Positions 1 to 5,219 of a stretch of DNA of 6,336 bases are shown here, piece after piece. The notes beneath the pieces were generated by a model. It saw only the letters and a list, made by a program, of their open reading frames with translations, made no database searches and was not told the origin of the DNA. Within the stretch, counting starts at the first letter, position 1. The number at the start of each line of letters is the position of its first letter. The DNA comes from Candidatus Sulfotelmatobacter sp. (GTDB taxonomy: Bacteria > Acidobacteriota > Terriglobia > Terriglobales > Acidobacteriaceae): contig JASHRB010000284.1 of NCBI GenBank assembly GCA_030037575.1, positions 1 through 6,336 on the forward strand, in the 5' to 3' direction. A program made the position numbers and the translations under genes.

Positions 1-81
1 CACCACGTCGAGGTTCGCAACGGAGTGCTCGCCGGACGTTGCGCGGAGTTGTTGCAGGAGTTTTTTAGAAATAGGCGTTAG
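1..81 (+). CDS. C-terminal end of an unidentified protein (partial, enters from left edge)
   Basis: Frame 1 of the + strand is open from base 1 to a TAG at 79-81 and encodes 26 residues beginning HHVEVRNGVLAGRCAELL and ending in FFRNRR. Third codon positions are mostly G or C over the first 20 codons, which fits coding sequence, and the end is basic, as many protein C-termini are. The stretch is too short to assign a family. Frame 2 and one minus-strand frame are also open here, so this rests on composition alone. If real, the gene converges on the minus-strand Rhs gene. The TTTTTT run at 61-66 lies inside the reading frame and has no clear hairpin before it, so I do not call it a terminator. 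Confidence 0.35.
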   Translation, partial: HHVEVRNGVLAGRCAELLQEFFRNRR

Positions 82-467
82 TTATTGGGTGGTTGATATT
101 GGTCGGGCGACCAACAAGGAGGCTTAGACAAGAAGCAGGTTCCTCCATCTGCGCTGGGTGAAGATCGGAATGACCTTGGAATCTGCCCTTACTGAGAACT
201 GACGGCTGAGACTCTTCCGGAGAGGTGCGTGAGCGGTTGAAACGATCCGCCTCGAAAGCCCTAAGCAACTTATCTCGCCGAGTATAGCCGAAAATACCGT
301 ATGTGCGGCGACTTTTGCACCCTTCACTGCTTTTGGCGGAGATTAGCACTTCCTTCGCCAACCGGCTAAGCTTCAGACCCAACGCTAGGCGTGCCTAGCG
401 AGCGGTTGTATCGGTTAGCGCCCACTCGATTCGATCTACTTCTTCATGAATCACGCTGATTGCTTGA
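82..467. other. Convergent intergenic region without a convincing gene
   Basis: This stretch separates the + strand gene ending at 81 from the minus-strand Rhs gene. Two minus-strand frames are open: 65-382 (105 codons from a TTG) and 124-327 (67 codons from a GTG). Neither has a ribosome binding site before its start, neither resembles a family I know, and they overlap in different frames, so at most one could be real. The 105-codon frame has ordinary amino-acid composition and cannot be fully excluded as a decayed gene. No tRNA, rRNA or CRISPR repeat is visible. The one clear structure is the palindrome at 383-400. The 9-mer GAGCGGTTG occurs near 230 and again near 399. Confidence 0.5.
383..400. 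repeat. 18-bp near-perfect palindrome
   Basis: The sequence is CGCTAGGC, two bases (GT), then GCCTAGCG: eight-base arms that are exact reverse complements. As RNA it would form a seven-pair stem with a four-base loop. It is not followed by a run of T on either strand, so it is a poor intrinsic terminator. It could be a protein-binding site or a terminator of another kind. The same 8-mer CGCTAGGC recurs at 652-659, across the Rhs stop codon. Confidence 0.6.
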
Positions 468-590
468 TCATCGGTTGGATAGAGGAGGAGTGTTCGTCTC
501 TACCGCGTGGCGAATCTTGGAGTTGCGATCCCGAATAAACTTGATTCTCTCTGTGATGTTGATAAAACCTCCAGCCAGTTTCGTAATCAT
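468..590 (-). CDS. Possible small membrane ORF, or remnant of a longer Rhs C-terminus
   Basis: This frame, the same as the Rhs gene, stays open for 61 codons after the Rhs TAG (654-656) until a TGA at 468-470. The first ATG is at 590 and gives 40 residues, starting MITKLAGGFINITERIKF and ending TPPLSNR. Upstream of the ATG the frame reads PVEILFGLFFVWMITKLAGG, which with the following residues looks like one membrane-spanning helix followed by a basic, charged segment. There is no clear ribosome binding site before the ATG or before the TTG at codon level upstream. It could be a small membrane protein next to the Rhs tail, a former part of the Rhs tail cut off by a nonsense change, or a chance open frame. 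A different minus-strand frame (451-735) is also open here, which weakens the case. Confidence 0.2.
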   Translation of the reverse strand: MITKLAGGFINITERIKFIRDRNSKIRHAVETNTPPLSNR

Positions 591-639
591 CCATACGAAG
601 AAGAGCCCGAACAATATCTCGACAGGAAGATGATCGGTT

Positions 640-652
640 GCTCCGTCGGAGC
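640..652. repeat. 13-bp perfect palindrome just beyond the Rhs stop codon
   Basis: GCTCCG, one base, CGGAGC. On the minus strand it begins two bases after the Rhs TAG. As RNA it would form a five-pair stem with a three-base loop. No T run follows on the minus strand, so it is not a canonical terminator, although its position suggests a possible role in 3' end formation or stability. Confidence 0.45.
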
Positions 653-653
653 G

Positions 654-3600
654 CTAGGCCGAGCAGTTTGGGCATACCTGGCCGGGCTGCGGTGCCGAGA
701 ACGGATTTGGAAACAGCGCCGAGTTGAAAAGCCACTGTGGGGCGATTAACAGCAGTACTGTGCCGCCGCCCCAGCCCCCGTAGCCCCCGCCGCTGCTCGG
801 ATTTGTCTTACAACCCGTCGACGTGATGGTACCCGGGGAGTAGTCGTCAACGGGCCCAAGCGCGTTCTGTGCATTCGGGTCACCACTTTGAATCAACTGA
901 TTGTTGTACTGCGTGGTTTCAATTTCTTCGACAGAAGGGGTCCCTTGGCTGGACTGACTCGAGCTTTGGAAAAGATTGATAATGTACTGAACCCAGCCTG
1001 GGGCGAATCCACGAAGATCCGTGAAGTTCACCGGGTCGTTCAGCACATATCCGTACAGGTTGGTATCCCCGCCCGCAAAAAGAATCGGGTCTTTGGCCGT
1101 CCAGCGGCCAATGGCTGGGTTGTAATCGCGCGCTCCGAAGCGCAGCAGCTTGGTGTCCTGGTCATATAAGCCGCCCGCGAACCCAAACGGTTGAAACCCC
1201 GGATTGCTGTCGCTGATCACGTTGCCGAATTCGTCGTAACTGATCTGTTCGGCTATTGCCCCGCTGCTAGTATTCACCACCACCCGCGGGCTTCCCAATT
1301 GATCAGAAAATATGCGATAGGTGATGCCGCCTGCGATCATGTAGTCCGGAGTCTGGGCCTGGCTTGCATATACGAACTGGCTGACAATATCGTTGCTGCC
1401 GTTCAGTTGGGCAACGATTCGGTTGCCATCGTACAGAAATCCAGTGGTCAGAGTGCCATTGACTTCTTTGCCGACGCGGTTATAGTTCGCGTCGGTAACG
1501 TAGGTAATGCTTTCGCCGCTGGGAAGCGTCACGGCGACCAGATTCCCGAGCACGTCATAGGTGTAGGTAGTGGTTTGTGAGCCTGCGGTCTGACTCTCCA
1601 ACTCGCCATTTGCCGTGTAGGTGTATGACGTGCTGCCGTAGGTAAGCAGGCGGTCTTGCGCGTCATATGTACCTTTTGCTGTTCCCGATGAAGTAACCGC
1701 TTTTAGGCGGTTGGAGTTCGTGTCATAGCTGTAAGTGGAAACGGTAGTGCCGTTTTCTTTAACGCCAGTCAAACGGCCTGAGGGATCGTATGTGTACTTG
1801 AAAGCGTTCGCCACCCCTCCAATCGCTTCCGTTTTGCCGCTGACTCTTCCATTCGCATCGCGGGTAAATGAGGCGGTGTAGAGCGCGGAGCCTCCGTAAC
1901 TTGCCGAATATCCAATCAGCTCCCCGAACGTGTTATAACTGCGAGCATCGGTTGCGCCGCCCAGAGTGGTTGCCGTGATCAGTGCGTTCGCATTCGTCGT
2001 AAGCGCCAGCGATCCGGCTTTTGTGAGCAGACCATCTTTGTCATAGCTGAAACTCACGCTGTTGGAACCGTTGATGCTTTCGGAAGCCACCCAGAAATTG
2101 TCGTTGTAACTGCGGCTCACAGCTCCCGCGACCGTTCCCGTCCACGTAGATGAAGTGGGGAGTGGGCCGTTGTAGGCGTACGCTATCGCCTCGCCGCCCG
2201 AAATCGAAGCGTGAGTTAAGCTGCCGGTAGTGCTGCTGTAAGAGTAGCCGATGGTTTCAGTTGGTGTTGCAGTCGATTTGAGCCTTCCGGCCGTGTCATA
2301 CGTATACTTGACCATTTTTCCATCGGGACGGGTGATCGTCGTCAACTCGCGATCGACGTCGTAAGCATAGGTCGTCGCACCCGTTCCCGTGACTGTGGGC
2401 GGCGTGTAGCTGGATATGAGGTTCACGGACGTGAACGCGAAGTCGTGCGCCGATTTGCCGGGAGGTGTGACCGAGGTAAGGTTTCCGTTGTTGTCATAGG
2501 TAAAATTGATTACCCGTCCATCAGGCAGCGTTTTTGCCGTTATCCGGCCAGCCAGATCATGCGTAAACGCTGTGATCTGGTTCAGCGGATTTGTGGCACT
2601 GGCCAAAAAACCATTCGAATCATAGGCCAATGTGGTCACACGTGTACCCTGAGTTGTGGTAGATAGACGTCCATGGCTGTCATAGGCAAATTGAACAGGA
2701 AGCAGGGTGCCGACTTGGATGCTGCTGATGCGCTCGAGCGAGTCAAGGACAGTAGTTGTCTTGCGAAGGGCGGCACTCGTGTTTAAGTAAGTCAGATCGG
2801 AAACGGAGAATACTGAAGTTGAAGTGCGGCCATTTACGGTGGTTGTGTCCGTCTGGCTGGTCAGACTGAAGGGATCGCCGGGAGTTCCTACGCTGGCGGT
2901 CCTGCTGCCGGCGGTAGTCATCGTCAGCTTGCCTTTGGTCAGAGTTCCGCTGAGGGGCACAGCAGTTTGCAATCCCCAGCGCGGGTCAGGACCCAGCGTC
3001 GTGCTACTCGAGGTTCCGTCAGGCAGCGTGAGATTTTGGAAAAACTGGCCACTACTCTCCGTGTCGGCGTATGTTCTCTGCAGTCCGTCCGGCCAGGTGT
3101 TTGTCAGTTCTTCGCCGAGAACGCCCGTATTAACCTGGAACGTGCTGGTCCTTCCCAGCGCTGTGGTCGTAGTTACGCTGTACCCAGAACTTGACGTCGC
3201 ATTAGTCAACGTGGTGGAACCGCCGGCCGGATCTGCGTCTACGCTCAATCGGCCTTGACTGTCGTAGGTGTAGTTGTAAACGTTGCCGTTGGGGTCGGTG
3301 CGCGAGGTGATCAGCCCTCCGCTACTGTTCACGAATAGATTTACGTCGCCAGCCGGGTCCGTCACCTCGCTCAGGAAGGCATTGCTATCGACACTCAGTG
3401 TGGTGATTTGTGAATACGGCGAGGTGATGGAGGTGGCATGTTCAGAGGCGTCGCGGGCAATGGTTGTGACATTTCCACTCGCGTCCGTTACCGAGATCAA
3501 CTTGCCCACTGCGTCGTAGCCGAACTGGTATTCCAACGCTCCGGTTAATGGCTTGACAGTCTGGATGTGCTGCCCTGACGCATTGAATACGTAGACTTCG

Positions 3601-4571
3601 CTGCCGTCCTTCGACGTCAACATCGTGTTTCCGTTGTAGGTCACGGGGGTGCCAAGTTGCCACGCACTTCGTTGACTGCCGTCGCCTAAGAACAAGATGT
3701 TGTTGCCCGCGTCGTAGACGTGGTGAACGTTCAGGGTCCAACCTCCGATACTGGCCGCGTCTTCGCCAGCGACGGGATTCGCACCGCTTCGTCCAGGCGC
3801 ACGATCGCCTTCATAATGCAAGGAAAATCCGGTTCCCACGATCGGCACGTCTTCACCCAGACTTTGATTTTGGCAGCCGATGCTGGAACCTCCACTCTGG
3901 GAGCATGGATCATCCACATTGTTGCTCGGCGCGCCTGGAGTCAGCGTGAAGGTGAGCGTGAACTTGATCCCGGGGATGCCGGAGTCAAAATTGCAGTCCG
4001 CCGTTCCGCTGAAAGTTGCGCCGGTTTTCTCGAGCACGCCGAGGCTCGCCGGAAGAGCATAGGTAAAGCTCTTCGGTGCACAGGCTGAAGTAAATGGCCC
4101 AACTAAGAGGTCCGCGGGTTCGGTCGTTGTATTGCCACCGCAAATGTTTGTGAACGTGCCGTCGAGAAAAACGTCTTGAGATAGCGTGTAGGTATTACTG
4201 GTTTCATCTATTGCTAATGTGAGGCCAATAAGAGGCGCTCCGCTGCCGACTGCGCTCGCGCTGCAGCCCGCAAAACTCCCCAGTCCTGTGCCCTGATCAT
4301 TGACGGAGCCCGTTCCACTTAAGCTTCCCCCGACCCAGGTGCATGCGGATGTGGTAGACGGGACAAGTGGGGCCGGACTTTGCATCTGATGGCTTACGGT
4401 CCACGTGTAGGCGTCCTGATTGTCCGGACCTGAACCGCTGGCACTGATGGAAATGGTTCCTTGCCAGGAGGGAATGCTCTGCCATGCACCGCAAGTTTGC
4501 GCCGCAGTCGGTAAACAAGTCAGAACTATGACGGCCAAACTGAGTACGAAACTCGTGCTTACAGGTTTCAT
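654..4571 (-). CDS. Exported RHS/YD-repeat protein with RHS-associated core domain
   Basis: A 1305-residue protein. Residues 1-25 are a signal peptide (hydrophobic FVLSLAVIVL, likely cleavage near TAAQ), so it is exported. Residues 26-235 form an N-terminal module with eight cysteines (27, 77, 103, 144, 164, 193, 223, 233). The Rhs shell begins near IGCQNQSLGEDVPIVGTGFS (231-250). YD-type repeats run from about 350 to 1085 (for example YDSQGRL, YDNNGNL, YDTAGRL, YDPSGRL). The RHS-associated core is at about 1090-1188, with DQLGSPR, ARDYNPAIGRW and NLYGYVLNDP. Family knowledge: the repeats build a hollow beta-cage that often encloses a C-terminal toxin. The usual DPxGL after the core is DLRGF here. 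The 117-residue tail (1189-1305) has a Gly-rich linker, a hydrophobic patch (1271-1287) and a terminal CPNC; I recognise no toxin domain. The ATG at 4571 is supported by the signal peptide and the AGGGGGA ribosome binding site. The frame is intact. A wall-associated or adhesive role is an alternative to a toxin. Confidence 0.93.
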   Translation of the reverse strand: MKPVSTSFVLSLAVIVLTCLPTAAQTCGAWQSIPSWQGTISISASGSGPDNQDAYTWTVSHQMQSPAPLVPSTTSACTWVGGSLSGTGSVNDQGTGLGSFAGCSASAVGSGAPLIGLTLAIDETSNTYTLSQDVFLDGTFTNICGGNTTTEPADLLVGPFTSACAPKSFTYALPASLGVLEKTGATFSGTADCNFDSGIPGIKFTLTFTLTPGAPSNNVDDPCSQSGGSSIGCQNQSLGEDVPIVGTGFSLHYEGDRAPGRSGANPVAGEDAASIGGWTLNVHHVYDAGNNILFLGDGSQRSAWQLGTPVTYNGNTMLTSKDGSEVYVFNASGQHIQTVKPLTGALEYQFGYDAVGKLISVTDASGNVTTIARDASEHATSITSPYSQITTLSVDSNAFLSEVTDPAGDVNLFVNSSGGLITSRTDPNGNVYNYTYDSQGRLSVDADPAGGSTTLTNATSSSGYSVTTTTALGRTSTFQVNTGVLGEELTNTWPDGLQRTYADTESSGQFFQNLTLPDGTSSSTTLGPDPRWGLQTAVPLSGTLTKGKLTMTTAGSRTASVGTPGDPFSLTSQTDTTTVNGRTSTSVFSVSDLTYLNTSAALRKTTTVLDSLERISSIQVGTLLPVQFAYDSHGRLSTTTQGTRVTTLAYDSNGFLASATNPLNQITAFTHDLAGRITAKTLPDGRVINFTYDNNGNLTSVTPPGKSAHDFAFTSVNLISSYTPPTVTGTGATTYAYDVDRELTTITRPDGKMVKYTYDTAGRLKSTATPTETIGYSYSSTTGSLTHASISGGEAIAYAYNGPLPTSSTWTGTVAGAVSRSYNDNFWVASESINGSNSVSFSYDKDGLLTKAGSLALTTNANALITATTLGGATDARSYNTFGELIGYSASYGGSALYTASFTRDANGRVSGKTEAIGGVANAFKYTYDPSGRLTGVKENGTTVSTYSYDTNSNRLKAVTSSGTAKGTYDAQDRLLTYGSTSYTYTANGELESQTAGSQTTTYTYDVLGNLVAVTLPSGESITYVTDANYNRVGKEVNGTLTTGFLYDGNRIVAQLNGSNDIVSQFVYASQAQTPDYMIAGGITYRIFSDQLGSPRVVVNTSSGAIAEQISYDEFGNVISDSNPGFQPFGFAGGLYDQDTKLLRFGARDYNPAIGRWTAKDPILFAGGDTNLYGYVLNDPVNFTDLRGFAPGWVQYIINLFQSSSQSSQGTPSVEEIETTQYNNQLIQSGDPNAQNALGPVDDYSPGTITSTGCKTNPSSGGGYGGWGGGTVLLLIAPQWLFNSALFPNPFSAPQPGQVCPNCSA
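657..1007 (-). other. Variable C-terminal tail of the Rhs protein, no known toxin domain
   Basis: This is the part after the core (residues 1189-1305), the position where polymorphic toxins carry their interchangeable tips. In order it has an aromatic start (FAPGWVQYIINLF), a Ser/Gln-rich stretch, a polar NPNAQ-like segment, a Gly-rich linker containing GGGYGGWGGG, the hydrophobic patch TVLLLIAPQWLF, a Pro-rich stretch, and the end VCPNCSA. The GC-rich block at about 762-797 encodes the Gly linker. At 117 residues it is long enough for a small toxin, but I see no nuclease, deaminase or ADP-ribosylation motif. It may be a membrane-active or structural end, or sequence that is no longer functional. 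Confidence 0.5.
1302..3521 (-). repeat. YD-repeat array within the Rhs gene
   Basis: Roughly 15-20 imperfect repeats of about 20 residues with the pattern x-Y-D-x-x-G-x-L, spanning about residues 351-1090. Clear units include GYDAVGKLISVTD, YTYDSQGRLSVD, AYDSHGRLSTTT, AYDSNGFLASAT, TYDNNGNLTSVT, TYDTAGRLKST, SYDKDGLLTKAG, TYDPSGRLTGVK and TYDVLGNLVAVT. Some are degenerate (TRDANGRV, HDLAGRI, SYNTFGEL). In family structures such repeats form the spiral beta-sheet wall of the Rhs shell. The DNA units have diverged and are not near-identical copies. Confidence 0.85.
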
Positions 4572-4576
4572 CGCAG

Positions 4577-4583
4577 TCCCCCT
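4577..4583 (-). promoter_or_regulatory. Ribosome binding site of the Rhs gene
   Basis: AGGGGGA, read on the minus strand, ends five bases before the ATG at 4571. It fits a Shine-Dalgarno sequence and supports this start, which also begins a good signal peptide. Confidence 0.7.
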
Positions 4584-4620
4584 AATTTAGTTTTCGGAAT
4601 GCTTTTTCTCCCAGTTAACT

Positions 4621-4666
4621 GCCGGGTTCTCCGCTTACCGGCTTAGCGGGCTCTCACTTTCTAGCC
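4621..4666 (-). promoter_or_regulatory. Possible structured leader of the Rhs gene with alternative hairpins
   Basis: In the 154-base gap between the S74 remnant and the Rhs gene, the minus strand has three short inverted repeats in a row. GGCT (4663-4666) pairs with AGCC (4649-4652). CCGCT (4645-4649) pairs with AGCGG (4631-4635). GCCGG (4638-4642) pairs with CCGGC (4621-4625). The last two cannot form together, because the third stem's left arm is the second stem's loop and the second stem's right arm is the third stem's loop. An 8-base palindrome AGTTAACT follows at 4613-4620. This layout is compatible with a switching leader or attenuator about 50 bases before the Rhs start. Stems are only 4-5 pairs, and I cannot assign a riboswitch class. 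I see no convincing promoter in the gap. Confidence 0.25.
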
Positions 4667-4725
4667 GTACGCATGGTGTCTAAAGCTTCTGACTGCGCGG
4701 AAGACGAACTGGCCACCACTGCTCT

Positions 4726-4860
4726 TCACTTATGCGCCAGTATCGTCTTGCTCTCTGTCTGGCTAACATGCAAGCTCGACTCCAACACTCCAAGCTTGCA
4801 GCTCAGGCGCACAACTTCGCGCTGTTGCGCCGCCAGCAGCCGCTGCTGTTTGCGAATCAT
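4726..4860 (-). CDS. C-terminal coiled-coil tail of the S74 protein, in a third frame
   Basis: This 44-residue frame begins MIRKQQRLLAAQQREVVRL and contains KLGVLESSLHVSQTES. It is rich in Gln, Arg, Leu and Glu with heptad-like spacing. From memory, S74 proteins of this family end the same way: AIKEQQ, a Gln-rich helix, then a segment like RKVGxLESxL. So this is the expected end of the preceding domain after a one- or two-base slip. Its ATG overlaps the previous TGA (ATGA), which could allow coupled translation, but a 44-residue coiled coil alone is an unlikely gene. It is more likely the displaced C-terminus of a broken gene. Confidence 0.55.
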   Translation of the reverse strand: MIRKQQRLLAAQQREVVRLSCKLGVLESSLHVSQTESKTILAHK

Positions 4861-5219
4861 GCTCGCTCAGCGCCGATTTGCCGTTGCTGTTCTTTAATAG
4901 CGTTCAGCATCGCCCAGATGATTGGGTCGTTGTTCACCAGCAGATAGCCCTTGCTGTTCTCCGAGACCGCTTCGGGAATCGCCCTCTGCACTTCCTGCGC
5001 CACAAATCCGACGTGGTCCTGGTGGTCGCTGATGCCCATGGCGTTGTCGTTCTCATAGCGATAGAGCACGGGATTGATCTGCATGATCTGGCTGAGGCCA
5101 GGGCGGAACCTGCCATCGAGATTCTTCAGCCTGCGTGCCCCACGAACCGCCGCCGGGCTTATCGGCGCCGCCATTGACCGACAGAAGAGTGTCAGGAGCG
5201 GTGGTGCCGATGCCGACAT
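4857..5219 (-). CDS. S74 intramolecular-chaperone domain fragment
   Basis: The frame runs 120 codons from an ATG at 5219. The first 28 residues are out-of-frame sequence of the upstream gene; family-like sequence starts at R29 (5135). It reads RRLKNLDGRFRPGLSQIMQ, then NPVLYRYEND, HVGFVAQEVQRAIPEAVSEN, and GYLLVNNDPIIWAMLNAIKE. This matches the Peptidase_S74 / endosialidase chaperone family, which folds trimeric fibres and then cuts itself off at a Ser-Asp just before the conserved LK. That Ser-Asp is absent, because the frameshift lies there. The ATG at 5219 has no obvious ribosome binding site, so separate translation is doubtful. The frame ends GAERA at a TGA, overlapping the ATG of the next fragment as ATGA. 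Confidence 0.7.
   Translation of the reverse strand: MSASAPPLLTLFCRSMAAPISPAAVRGARRLKNLDGRFRPGLSQIMQINPVLYRYENDNAMGISDHQDHVGFVAQEVQRAIPEAVSENSKGYLLVNNDPIIWAMLNAIKEQQRQIGAERA

Noticed and set aside
61..66. TTTTTT as an intrinsic terminator of the + strand gene
   Set aside because: It lies before the probable stop codon at 79-81 and no stable GC-rich hairpin precedes it.
65..382. 105-codon minus-strand frame from a TTG
   Set aside because: No ribosome binding site and no recognisable family. Kept only as a remark under the intergenic region because a decayed gene cannot be excluded.
451..735. 94-codon minus-strand frame overlapping the Rhs 3' end
   Set aside because: It overlaps the intact Rhs frame for 82 bases, has no ribosome binding site, and its residues look like random basic and Ser-rich sequence.
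507..749. 80-codon + strand frame near the Rhs end
   Set aside because: Starts at GTG with no suitably spaced ribosome binding site (AGGAGG near 484 is about 18 bases away), runs antisense into the Rhs gene, and resembles no family.
2824..3258. 144-codon + strand open frame inside the Rhs gene, and other + strand frames there
   Set aside because: Antisense shadows of a GC-rich coding frame. The minus-strand frame has clear YD repeats through the whole stretch and the + frames show no family pattern.
4621..4680. Cyclic-di-GMP (GEMM) riboswitch upstream of the Rhs gene
   Set aside because: The stretch has a GAAA and a GCCGG-rich part, but the conserved core, tetraloop and receptor are not in the right order or spacing.
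4675..4947. Overlapping + strand frames of 71-74 codons
   Set aside because: Antisense to the coiled-coil and S74 remnant, with no independent support.
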